Source of the DNA: Dehalococcoidia bacterium
GTDB lineage: Bacteria > Chloroflexota > Dehalococcoidia > GIF9 > AB-539-J10
DNA: 33,225 bases
Assembly: GCA_030603485.1 (NCBI GenBank)
Contig: JAUVXS010000002.1
Location: forward strand, 1-33,225
Direction of reading: 5' to 3'
Shown here: positions 23,121-31,240 of the stretch, piece after piece
Layout: each line of letters opens with the position of its first letter
Position numbering within the stretch: position 1 is the stretch's first letter
The notes under the pieces: model-generated
Databases searched by the model: none
What the model was told of the DNA's origin: nothing
Seen by the model: only the letters and a program-made list of their open reading frames with translations
Position numbers and translations under genes: made by a program

Positions 23121-24017
23121 TTACTTTGGTTGGGGTGGGTCCGGATTTACCAATTCCCAGGTCATCGTTATTGGCATGAAGTTGAATAGCTCATCAATTG
23201 TCCATCCGCCAGCTTTAACCAGTTGTTTCTCCATTACCGGCTCTGAATAGAGCCCGATTCGGCCTGTTTGTACATAAAATGCCCGCCCATTGACATTAGC
23301 AGCGTCATCGGAGGCGAGCCATACTACCATAGGAGCAATATCCTCAGGCTTCATCTCTTCAAGCCTGGCTATATCCTCTGTCCGAGCTTTCATCATCTCC
23401 TCACTGAGGGTAAGCCGAGTCCCGGCAGTAGGCCGAATACAATTACACGTTACACCGTACCGGCCCATGTCCCTCGCCACTTTTCTTGTCAATCCAACGA
23501 TTCCCTCTTTCGCTGCACCGTAGTTAGCCTGCCCGTAAGTAGTGGCATATAGACCTGCTATAGATGAGGTATTTATTATTCGTCCATACCTCTGCTGACG
23601 GAAGAAGGGACTCACCGCTCTGATGGTATAGAAATGTCCAAAGAGATGCACTTTGAGCACCAAATCCCAGTCTTCCTCGCTCATGTTGAACACCATTCTA
23701 TCACGCAGAATGCCAGCATTGTTGACCAGTATGTCAACCTTATTAAAGTTGTCCATGGCAGTCTTTACAATGTTCTCGGCACCTTGTAGGGTGGTCACCG
23801 AGTCGTGGTTGGCAACTGCCTGTCCACCGAGTTTCTTAATCTCTGCTACCACCTCGCCCGCTGGTGAAGTTGATGCTCCAGTGCCATCTCTAGCGCCTCC
23901 AAGGTCGTTCACGACGACTTTAGCACCCTCCGATGCTAAAGCCAGAGCTTCTCCTCGTCCAATACCTCGTCCCGCACCGGTAACTATAGCTACCTTGCCT
24001 TGTAGTCTATCGCCCAT
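23121..24017 (-). CDS. SDR family 3-hydroxyacyl-CoA dehydrogenase-like protein
   Basis: A 298-residue short-chain dehydrogenase. The cofactor motif TGAGRGIG is at residues 13-20, and the NNAG motif is at 99-102. The catalytic residues are S151/S152 (NTSSIAG), Y166 and K170 (YGQANYGAAK). The acidic residue after beta-2 is in VVNDLGG, which favours NAD. The extended loop GGARDGTGAST is characteristic of the (3R)-hydroxyacyl-CoA dehydrogenase domain of peroxisomal multifunctional enzyme type 2 and of mycobacterial homologues. It likely oxidises the 3-hydroxyacyl-CoA made by the adjacent MaoC hydratase. AAGGAGGT lies just before its ATG. Confidence 0.93.
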   Translation of the reverse strand: MGDRLQGKVAIVTGAGRGIGRGEALALASEGAKVVVNDLGGARDGTGASTSPAGEVVAEIKKLGGQAVANHDSVTTLQGAENIVKTAMDNFNKVDILVNNAGILRDRMVFNMSEEDWDLVLKVHLFGHFYTIRAVSPFFRQQRYGRIINTSSIAGLYATTYGQANYGAAKEGIVGLTRKVARDMGRYGVTCNCIRPTAGTRLTLSEEMMKARTEDIARLEEMKPEDIAPMVVWLASDDAANVNGRAFYVQTGRIGLYSEPVMEKQLVKAGGWTIDELFNFMPITMTWELVNPDPPQPK

Positions 24018-24113
24018 TTTTACCTCCTTGAATTTTGTTTTTTAAAGACACTGGCTCGATTCAGTATTTCCAGGAAACTAACTCTAAATAACTATCAAAA
24101 CCAATACTCTCGC

Positions 24114-24584
24114 TTATTTCGCGCTCCGTATGGGTAAGGCAACCAGAGCTGAGCCAGGTGTCGTCTTTTCTCCGTTTCCATTCTCCACCCAAATCTCGCA
24201 CTCAACAAGGTGCTCACCGCCCTCATCATATTTCTTGGTCACCTTGCCTTTACACCAACAGGTTTCGCCATCATGCGGCTTTTCCATCGTCTTCATTTTC
24301 CGGGGATAATCCATGCCGCGGTATTGGCAGGACAATTTCTTGAGTTTCCCCTTCTCTCCAATCCAGTCAGTCATCAATTGTCCTAGCCAGGCACGCTTAA
24401 GCGCTCCGTGTACAATGGGGGCACCTACGCCCATAGCTTTAGCGAAATCATCTTCATAATGCAAAGGGTTAAAATCTCCCGATGCTCCCGCCCATTGGAC
24501 TAACATGCGACTTGTAGCAATTTTAGCCAATGGTGTTATCTCACTATCTACTCTAACATCCTCATAATAAACTTGTTTAGCCAT
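24114..24584 (-). CDS. MaoC-type enoyl-CoA hydratase, catalytic subunit
   Basis: A 156-residue hot-dog fold protein. The hydratase-2 motif is complete: ASGDFNPLHYEDDFAKAMG, with D37 and H42, followed by PIVHG. I choose the ATG at 24584, four bases after GGAGGAG; an in-frame start at 24611 would cover that site. It is 33 bp downstream of the MaoC N-type subunit gene. Together they probably form a heteromeric (R)-specific hydratase, as in HadAB or ChsH1-ChsH2. It hydrates enoyl-CoA made by the acyl-CoA dehydrogenases. Confidence 0.92.
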   Translation of the reverse strand: MAKQVYYEDVRVDSEITPLAKIATSRMLVQWAGASGDFNPLHYEDDFAKAMGVGAPIVHGALKRAWLGQLMTDWIGEKGKLKKLSCQYRGMDYPRKMKTMEKPHDGETCWCKGKVTKKYDEGGEHLVECEIWVENGNGEKTTPGSALVALPIRSAK

Positions 24585-24617
24585 CTCTCCTCCAAAAAAT
24601 AAAGTAGCCAAAACAGG

Positions 24618-25091
24618 TTAGAACTGAATCAATGTCGACCGGCTTTTGAGCGCCACATTGCCAGTTTGGTTTACAAAAGTAATCTCCACTGTGGTGAACA
24701 TAGTCTTGCCCAGTCTGGTTTCGCGCTCGGTTATGCTGGAAATTCTAGTTGTGGCAGTTAATACATCGCCAGCGCCAACAGGGTCAATAAATTCGAATTC
24801 AACACCTCCATCGAGAACCCTTGGAGGCGCTCCAGCTTTTGCTAGAGTCTCAAACAGTTTGTCCGTAGGGCGGTCAGCCTTGACTGGCCAACCCGTGAAA
24901 CCTGGAGGAGCCAATAACCGACCATGCCTGGTTTTACTGGCGTAATCCGGGTCATTGTACAGGGGGTTCGGGTCACCTATAGCCTGTGCATATCTCTGGA
25001 TTGCTCCTTCTTCGACCTTGAAGATGATAGGCCCTGAGGACACGCCTATCAACTTCCGCAGTTCATCGGTAATCAAACTACCTTCCGGCAT
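24618..25091 (-). CDS. MaoC-like N-terminal dehydratase domain protein, partner subunit
   Basis: A 157-residue hot-dog fold protein of the MaoC_dehydrat_N family. It has the motif AIGDPNPLYNDPDYA, in which D40 is kept but the catalytic His is Tyr (Y45). The last block is FVNQTGNVALKSRSTL, typical of the family. The lost His argues for a structural or substrate-binding role beside the complete subunit encoded next. This division is known for mycobacterial HadA/HadC and ChsH2. It is 26 bp after the thiolase stop. Confidence 0.9.
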   Translation of the reverse strand: MPEGSLITDELRKLIGVSSGPIIFKVEEGAIQRYAQAIGDPNPLYNDPDYASKTRHGRLLAPPGFTGWPVKADRPTDKLFETLAKAGAPPRVLDGGVEFEFIDPVGAGDVLTATTRISSITERETRLGKTMFTTVEITFVNQTGNVALKSRSTLIQF

Positions 25092-25117
25092 AGCTAGCCT
25101 CCAAGATTTAATTTCTT

Positions 25118-26320
25118 CTACAATCCTATAATAGCAACACTAACGATGTTCATGGCTGGAAAACCGCCCATATTGTGAGTTAGACCCAGCCTGGGGTTCT
25201 TGATTTGCCGTTCTGGCAGCTGGGCTTTGCCCTGCAATTGTTTATACATTTCATACAGCATCCTGAGGCCAGAGGCACCAATAGGATGCCCGAAGCACTT
25301 CAATCCACCATCGGGCTGGATAGGCTGCGGTCCATCAAGATTGAAACGTCCAGCCTCGATGTCTTCCTTGACTTTCCCCCTGGGGCTGAATTGCAGATCT
25401 TCCATAGTCACCGCCTCAGTTATGGAGAAGCAATCGTGTACCTCAGCCATGCTTATCTCTTCACGTGGGTTCTTTATCCCCGCCTCCTTATAAGCCAGCA
25501 TACCAGCACGGTAACCGGTCTCAACATGAGCTCCATCCCATTTGGTATACATCAATTCCTCGCCTGAACTTAAAGCAATTTGTAGTGTCTTAACATATAC
25601 GGGATCTGGCCGAAATTTCTTGGCCATGTCAGCCCTGGTTACGATTGCAGCCGCTGCGCCATCACTGACTCCGCAGCAATCAAAAAGCCCCAGAGGCCAG
25701 GCTATTATAGGTGCATTTATTATCTGTTCCTCAGTTACTTCGCGGCGCAGATGCGCCTTCGGGTTCCGGGCTCCATTATAGTGGCTTTTGGCTGACACTT
25801 TAGCCAGCATTCTCTTGCCCTCCTCGGGACTGAGGCCATATACAGAAAAGTATCTGGTTGCCAGCATGGCAAAGGCTCCAGGAGCGGTCAATTTAGGCAT
25901 AATCAGTGCATTTTTTGTTCCCATAAGACCAGGATTACCTGGGAGACCACCGTATCCCGTATCTTTGAGCTTTTCTACACCCAGAGCCAGAGCGATATCA
26001 TAAGCTCCTGAAGCTACACCGTAACATGCACCCCTGAAGGCTTCTGTGGCAGTAGCACAAAAATTTTCCGTCCTGGTGACCGGAATAAAGGGCAACTTCA
26101 AGGCCAAAGCCAAAGATGTAGCCCCTTTTCCTACGCTTTGTTCCTCAAAATGCACGCCGAACCAGGCCGCATTGATGTCCTTTTTTTCTATACCCGCGTC
26201 CTCGATGCATTCCTTATAAGCATCTACCATAAGGTCATCTGCACTCTTATCCCATAGCTCTCCAAACTTAGTGCAACCCATCCCTATAATAGCAACCTTG
26301 TCTTTAATACCTTCTGCCAT
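25118..26320 (-). CDS. SCP2-type thiolase (acetyl-CoA acetyltransferase family)
   Basis: A 400-residue thiolase-fold enzyme. The nucleophile C88 is in TENFCATATEAF, H295 is in HDCFSITE, and the C342/H345 pair is in GGLKCFGHPIGASG. All classical catalytic residues are present, so it can cleave 3-ketoacyl-CoA. I choose the ATG at 26320, since GGAGGGAG lies just before it; the alternative at 26335 would include that site. The gene follows the HMGCS-like/DUF35 gene by about 40 bp. In archaea and in mycobacteria, such thiolases form complexes with DUF35 proteins, and here the DUF35 part is fused to the neighbour. Confidence 0.94.
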   Translation of the reverse strand: MAEGIKDKVAIIGMGCTKFGELWDKSADDLMVDAYKECIEDAGIEKKDINAAWFGVHFEEQSVGKGATSLALALKLPFIPVTRTENFCATATEAFRGACYGVASGAYDIALALGVEKLKDTGYGGLPGNPGLMGTKNALIMPKLTAPGAFAMLATRYFSVYGLSPEEGKRMLAKVSAKSHYNGARNPKAHLRREVTEEQIINAPIIAWPLGLFDCCGVSDGAAAAIVTRADMAKKFRPDPVYVKTLQIALSSGEELMYTKWDGAHVETGYRAGMLAYKEAGIKNPREEISMAEVHDCFSITEAVTMEDLQFSPRGKVKEDIEAGRFNLDGPQPIQPDGGLKCFGHPIGASGLRMLYEMYKQLQGKAQLPERQIKNPRLGLTHNMGGFPAMNIVSVAIIGL

Positions 26321-26359
26321 TTTTGCTCCCTCCATAGATTTTATTAATTCCCACTGTGG

Positions 26360-27802
26360 TCAAGCACGTATTGGCATTGCCTTCCATGAATAACCGTGAA
26401 CACCACCTGACTCATCAACATATCGTCTGCGGAAGGTCATCTCTACCGGCATGCCTACTTTAACGGAATCCAGGTCACAATCAACAAAATCAAACCAAAA
26501 CCTGCCACCACCATCAAAATCCACCAGGCCATATACTGAAGGTGGGTCGATACTGGCAGCTAGATTATCGCCGGTATAAGTAAATACGACGCCTTTCTTA
26601 TCCGAAAAGCGATAATCTTCCATCTGGTCAATGGCTCCGCAATCAGGATTTACACATACTCTTTGATATGGATATTGTGGCGTGCCGCATTTTTTGCACT
26701 TCGATCCACAAAGAGCCAAAACTACTTTCCGCTCCCTGAACAACGCCGACATCGGTGTGCGAATGCTTATCTCGCCACGCATACCTAAGTCCATAGGTGC
26801 TAAATTTCTGAAGGCAAGGTATTTTTCATAGCTGGTAAGCTCCTTTTTCGAGTTCAAGTGTTTCTTGACCGCCCTCTTGCCCTTTATATTCTCTATTCTT
26901 TCAGTAACCTGGAAAAACAGTGCGTCGCTACCGTTCCCAAAGCTGGCGACCAATATTTTGTCGCCTGGCTTTGCGTCTTCCAGTGCCGCTACCAACATCA
27001 TTAGAGGCGAAGCTGACCCAGTGTCACCGACTGTGCTAAGCAATGTATCCTGAAGCTGACCAGGGTCAGCACCCAATTGCTTGGCTATAGCTCCATGCCC
27101 TCGTGCATACAGTCCGGGATAAGCTATCTTGGTAAAGTCCTTGATGTTCAGATTGTATTTCTTCAATAGTCCAGAAATTACCTCCGGAATAAATTGACTA
27201 TAGCCAGAATCGCGAATGAATCTATCTTCCCAGGCATGCTCAAATTTTTCTCCACTTGCTCTCCATCGGTCGGGGAAATCGTAGGAAACAGAATACGAAC
27301 CTTCAAAAGTAGCAATCACATCATCACTGCCAACAAGAAGTGACGCAGCGCCATCACCATAGAGAGACTCTTGAGGACTGCCCGGTTTGCTCAAACGGCA
27401 ATCAGAAGCACAGACGAGAATATTACTTGACATCTCCCCCCTTACAGTATCAAATGCGGAAAGCAGTGCAGTAGTCCCTGACTTCGTAGAGCCTATGAAA
27501 TCAGCAGTCCGCATATTTGCCTGTAAATCAAGGGCAGTAGCTATCAGAGCTGAATTTTGCCTTACCATATAAGGCTGACTGGTAGTGGCAAGATACAGAC
27601 CATCAACTATCTCCCGTTTCATACCACTTAAGCAATCAATTCCTGCGGCTACTGCCATGCTGAGAGCATCCTCATCGTGATTAGCGACTGCATTTTCACC
27701 GGGCGGTGGGAACGTCCCCAGGAACCCAACAGCCGTGAAGATAGTGTTGTGATTCATTCGATACCGTGGGATATAAGCTCCGTAAGACTTGATGCCGACC
27801 AT
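26360..27802 (-). CDS. HMG-CoA synthase-like protein fused to DUF35 zinc-ribbon/OB-fold
   Basis: A 480-residue two-part protein. Residues 1-310 have the HMG-CoA-synthase/KAS III thiolase fold with GDGAASLLVG, GLYARGHGAI and STVGDTGSASP motifs. The position of the catalytic Cys is T106 (STKSGTTALLS), so condensation by the normal mechanism is unlikely. Residues about 360-480 are a DUF35 module: zinc ribbon with C369, C372, C383 and C388, then an OB fold with FTYTGDN and YGLVDFDGGGRF. The module binds acyl-CoA or tethers thiolases in known complexes. It is the first gene of the operon; AGGAGGT lies six bases before the ATG at 27802. I infer a scaffold or substrate-handling role with the thiolase. 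Confidence 0.9.
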   Translation of the reverse strand: MVGIKSYGAYIPRYRMNHNTIFTAVGFLGTFPPPGENAVANHDEDALSMAVAAGIDCLSGMKREIVDGLYLATTSQPYMVRQNSALIATALDLQANMRTADFIGSTKSGTTALLSAFDTVRGEMSSNILVCASDCRLSKPGSPQESLYGDGAASLLVGSDDVIATFEGSYSVSYDFPDRWRASGEKFEHAWEDRFIRDSGYSQFIPEVISGLLKKYNLNIKDFTKIAYPGLYARGHGAIAKQLGADPGQLQDTLLSTVGDTGSASPLMMLVAALEDAKPGDKILVASFGNGSDALFFQVTERIENIKGKRAVKKHLNSKKELTSYEKYLAFRNLAPMDLGMRGEISIRTPMSALFRERKVVLALCGSKCKKCGTPQYPYQRVCVNPDCGAIDQMEDYRFSDKKGVVFTYTGDNLAASIDPPSVYGLVDFDGGGRFWFDFVDCDLDSVKVGMPVEMTFRRRYVDESGGVHGYSWKAMPIRA

Positions 27803-27824
27803 TGATTAACCTCCTGATATAAGC

Positions 27825-27840
27825 TTCTTGGAACCAAGAA
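27825..27840. promoter_or_regulatory. Operator-like palindrome at the operon start
   Basis: TTCTTGG AA CCAAGAA is a perfect 7-bp inverted repeat. It lies immediately downstream of the predicted -10 box and should cover the transcription start. A TetR- or MarR-type repressor would suit this location. No regulator gene is in the operon. Confidence 0.55.
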
Positions 27841-27869
27841 ACTATGGCATGGAAGCTGAATAATGTCAA
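27841..27869 (-). promoter_or_regulatory. Promoter of the acyl-CoA degradation operon
   Basis: On the minus strand TTGACA (27869-27864), a 17-base spacer and CATAGT (27846-27841). The -35 box is perfect and the -10 matches at four of six positions. The leader to the ATG at 27802 is about 30 bases. Confidence 0.6.
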
Positions 27870-27981
27870 ACCCTGACAGGCTCTGTTCTCCCACAATCAA
27901 CAATTGAAATCCTACACGAGAGTGCTTGGTAATAGCTCAGAATGACAAAGGAACGCTATTAAACAATCTCCCACACACTGT

Positions 27982-28010
27982 TTGACACGCTTTCCAAGCC
28001 ATGTTATCAT
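27982..28010 (+). promoter_or_regulatory. Promoter of the 3-hydroxyacyl-CoA dehydrogenase gene
   Basis: TTGACA (27982-27987), a 17-base spacer and TATCAT (28005-28010). The -35 is perfect and the -10 matches five of six. The leader to the ATG is about 150 bases and begins with a GC-rich segment that can fold (GGGG-TGAT-CCCC near 28020). The region 27803-28167 contains no gene. Confidence 0.65.
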
Positions 28011-28167
28011 GAAGCCCCGGGGTGATCCCCTCTCATGGAAAGTGCAGCAGGAATGCCAGCTCTGTGGCATACTATTAGTAATTGTATTTAATCGAACCTA
28101 TAGGATGTGGTAAATTATATGCAAATTTCAGTAAAAAATAGACTATTAAAATAGAAGGAGGTGACAA

Positions 28168-29027
28168 ATGAAAATCGAGGACATTAAGACTATCGGGGTT
28201 ATGGGTGCTGGTGTCATGGGTGGCGGCATTAGCCAGACGGCAATCATCGCCGGCTACAATGTTATCTGTCGCGACCTCACCGATGAAATCCTGGCCAAGG
28301 CGAAAGACACAATGATTAATGGTCGGTTTGGCTTGAAGGGCGGTGTCGAACGCGGCAAACATACTCAACAGCAGGTTGATGAAGCCCTGGCACGCCTTAC
28401 ACTGACTACAAAGGTTGAGGACCTGAAAGACTGCGACTTTGTTATTGAAGCAATAGGTGGTGGTCCCGGTCAACTAGAAAATAAGCCGATGAAAATAAAA
28501 GTATTTGGTGAACTAGATAAGATAGCCAAGAAAGAGGCTATTTTCGCCAGCAATACCTCATACTTTACCATAGCTGACCTGGCAGCAGCAACAGAACGCA
28601 AGGATAGATTTCTGGGAGTGCACTGGTTCAGTCCGGCGAACATCATGAAGCTGGCCGAGGTGATATATACCCCAGACGTCAAAGAAGAGGTAATACAGGT
28701 AGTAGAGGAACTATGTAAGAAATTAGGCAAGACAAGCGTCCGCGTAAAGGATATGCCCGGTGACCTTGGCCATATAGCTAACCGCATCTTTTACCGCGGT
28801 GTTGCAGCAGAGGCGCGAAAAGTCGTCGAGGAAGGTGTCGCCACCCCACAGGATGTTGACATTGCCATGAAACTGGGATTCAATTGGCCAGCCGGACCAT
28901 TCGAACTGGGAGCCGGTGCCCGTAGCGGTTGGGGATAAGCCTCCAACTTGCCAAGAAGATTCATATACAAGGCACCTTACCGGACAAAGAGGGGTGGTTA
29001 GACTGGCAGGGGCTGTATCCTGGGTGA
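28168..29027 (+). CDS. 3-hydroxyacyl-CoA dehydrogenase, C-terminus frameshifted
   Basis: An NAD-dependent L-3-hydroxyacyl-CoA dehydrogenase. The Rossmann motif is GVMGAGVMGGGI (about 10-21), then VIEAIGG, FASNTSYF and the catalytic His in GVHWFSP; the C-terminal domain has EEGVATPQDVDIAMKLG and GPFELGAG. The frame stops at TAA 28936-28938 after 256 residues, short of the usual 280-290. A -1 shift in the GGGG run at about 28931 continues with SLQLAKKIHIQG and ends naturally at TGA 29025-29027, giving about 286 residues. So one G is missing, by mutation, sequencing error or programmed slippage. AAGGAGGTGA precedes the ATG. It could serve the same pathway as the divergent operon, with opposite stereochemistry to the SDR. 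Confidence 0.88.
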
Positions 29028-29283
29028 GGGTCGGAGTCCGATGGCGGTGAAAGCCTTCTGTGCCAGGGGAGGCAGGTTCGGCTATGTCGGGAAGACCTGT
29101 GTAGCTCCTCCAATCACTCCAGGGAGCACAGCCGCTCCTGCTGGACCCTAACACTATGCCGCTCGCTCAATAGTTACGGGGCGGTTACTTCGTAGCTGAG
29201 AGACGCCGGCAGGTGTCAAAGTTGGGAAACACTCATTCCCTTTCCGGCATCCTTTTCGAATTCTTCACGCTAAAAGGTGTAGA
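29028..29283. other. Structured intergenic region, no gene seen
   Basis: The stretch is unusually GC-rich compared with the other gaps and can fold locally (GGGAA-ACACTCA-TTCCC near 29224-29240, flanked by GCCGG and CCGGC). I could not match it to SRP RNA, tmRNA, RNase P or a riboswitch. Confidence 0.3.
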
Positions 29284-30075
29284 CTAAACAGTTTCTATCC
29301 TCACATCGTCCACGCTCTCTGCCACTTTTTTCAAGTCAACCAGGGCTATGGTGCGCTCAGAAGGATAATGTCTATAAGCTGAGGATGTGAATATAGTAAG
29401 GCATCTTCTGTCATACATTGTGGGTGGGGCATCTGGCTGGTGAGACCTTATCAAGACATTTTTACCCAGGCGGGACATGATTTCCTCGAACCAGCCTCGC
29501 CCGAATTGAGGTCTCCCGGTATAGGGGTCGATTCCCAGGAACTCTCCTTCCCTTTCTTGCCAATCCCCCCAGGTTATTTGATGCCATTCAATGCTACCTG
29601 GCTTTATCCTGTTTATATCCTCTAAACCTGACACATCGGGGAGTGCTCCATGCAGAGCAATGATTCCATTTGAAGTGGACACGGCGAGTGGCAACCTGGA
29701 AAGAACCTCACTATATCGCTGACGAAGTTCGGCATCCAGTCCTTCCCAGAAATCGGCAGGGTGGAAGCTGAGTACAGCATGGCCTTCATGATTTCCCATA
29801 AGCAGGTAAAGAGAATCGGGGTGCTCAGTTTTTTGCCCAAGCAAAAAGTTAATGTTCTCCAGGGAAGCTGGTCCCCGGTCGACATAGTCCCCCAGGAAAA
29901 CTAGCTTATTCTCCGACTTGAGATACCTGTGGACAATTTTCTCCGTGGCTTCGAGGTCACCATGAGTATCGCCAACGAAAATGACTCTGCCTGCCTCCAA
30001 CTGTATCAACTTTGCTTCCGAGGCAAACTTCTTCTCCGCCTCGTTGAGCAATTCCTTTATTTCTTCCCTGGTCAT
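29284..30075 (-). CDS. PPP-family metallophosphoesterase (Ser/Thr phosphatase-like)
   Basis: A 263-residue calcineurin-like phosphoesterase of the PPP type. The three signature motifs appear in order: GDTHGD (about 35-40), GDYVDRG (about 62-68) and GNHEGH (about 95-100). Late metal ligands are in ALHGALPD and LIRSHQPD. The C-terminal ITWGDWQ and SSAYRHY segments fit prokaryotic PPP phosphatases. The ATG at 30075 gives MTREEIKELL; a TTG at 30114 would add 13 residues that look unlike a protein start. It may dephosphorylate Ser/Thr or small phosphorylated molecules. It stands alone, 225 bp downstream of the SecF end. Confidence 0.92.
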   Translation of the reverse strand: MTREEIKELLNEAEKKFASEAKLIQLEAGRVIFVGDTHGDLEATEKIVHRYLKSENKLVFLGDYVDRGPASLENINFLLGQKTEHPDSLYLLMGNHEGHAVLSFHPADFWEGLDAELRQRYSEVLSRLPLAVSTSNGIIALHGALPDVSGLEDINRIKPGSIEWHQITWGDWQEREGEFLGIDPYTGRPQFGRGWFEEIMSRLGKNVLIRSHQPDAPPTMYDRRCLTIFTSSAYRHYPSERTIALVDLKKVAESVDDVRIETV

Positions 30076-30300
30076 ACTACAAAGCCTGTCGGTTCGAAGA
30101 AGTATACACTTCAATCAGCATAAATACTTTCCGTGATAAAAAGCAACAAAAGCTGTCTTTGATTTACTTCTGGGTAATTCGGAGATAGATGACCCTTTGG
30201 GAAAGGCATCAATGGCAAGAAAACCCGAGGGATTTGACGAGCATATCAGGGAAATAAAGAGAATACACCATATTCGTTGACAGCTCTCAGTATATAACTA

Positions 30301-31230
30301 TTATGCTGGTCTCTTAGTGAAAGGCCAGAGTTCCCTCCACTCTCGTTTTTCCCACACCACCAGAAGCTGGCTGGAGACGCAGATAGAGCTGTAGGTGCCG
30401 ATGATGACGCCGAGGAGCAATACCAGGACGAAATAGTGTATGGTGGCTCCACCGAAAAGGAACAGGGCCAGGAGCACAAAAAAGGTGGTCAGGGCAGTAT
30501 TTAGACATCTCCCCAGCGTTTCTACGAGGCTATCATTGACCGTCTTGGCGAAATCGGGTCCAGTTTGTCTTGATACATTTTCCCGAATGCGGTCAAAGAC
30601 GACCACAGTGTTATTGATGCTGTAGCCGACAACGGCAAGCAGCCCGGTGATAAACAGGGCATCAATCTCCACCTCGGCAAGCCAGCCCAGGAGGGAGAAA
30701 ATGCCCGTTATTATGAACACATCGTGGATGAGAGCAATGACGGCGCAGGTGCCCCAGCGAAAGGGACTGGGCATGCGACGAAAAGCCCAGACAATGTAAA
30801 ACATCATAGCCACAGCAGCTATTATTACGGCGATGACAGCATTGCGCGCTGTTTTCGCCGCCACTGTTTCCGAGACTAAATAGTAATCGGTTATTTCAAC
30901 CTGAGAATCCAATTCTGTCCCGAGTTTCCCTGCCAGCTCTCTTGCATTAGTTGAGGTTATTTCCCTGGTGTGGATGATGAAATTACCCTCACCGGCGTTT
31001 TGAATAGTTGCCTTATCATATCCCAGCTTAGCCATCTCTTCCCGCAACTGGCTTTGCTCGACCGCCGGGCTAAACTGAAGAATCATAGATGTGCCACCGG
31101 TGAAATCCGTTCCAAGCCGCAGTGGAGATTTGACCTGTATTTGAGAGATGACCAGGGCAACTATTGCTATAACTACAAGTATTCCTGAAATAAGGAAAAA
31201 CCACCGCTTCTTACCGACAAAGTCTATCAT
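30301..31230 (-). CDS. secF: Protein translocase subunit SecF
   Basis: A 309-residue membrane protein. One helix near the N-terminus (about 11-29) is followed by the GTDFTGGTSM signature, a periplasmic domain (about 40-120), then five helices in the RND-like C-terminal half with SLLGWLAEVEIDALFITG and GYSINNTVVVFDRIREN. It pairs with SecD and uses the proton gradient to help pull exported proteins through SecYEG. The gene begins 10 bp after the SecD stop. Length and topology are normal. Confidence 0.97.
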   Translation of the reverse strand: MIDFVGKKRWFFLISGILVVIAIVALVISQIQVKSPLRLGTDFTGGTSMILQFSPAVEQSQLREEMAKLGYDKATIQNAGEGNFIIHTREITSTNARELAGKLGTELDSQVEITDYYLVSETVAAKTARNAVIAVIIAAVAMMFYIVWAFRRMPSPFRWGTCAVIALIHDVFIITGIFSLLGWLAEVEIDALFITGLLAVVGYSINNTVVVFDRIRENVSRQTGPDFAKTVNDSLVETLGRCLNTALTTFFVLLALFLFGGATIHYFVLVLLLGVIIGTYSSICVSSQLLVVWEKREWRELWPFTKRPA

Positions 31231-31240
31231 TTCAGGTTTC

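Noticed and set aside
29028..29100. Possible group II intron or SRP RNA remnant from a GGCGGTGAAAGCC string
   Set aside because: Only one short hairpin fits; the remaining conserved parts of either RNA are absent.
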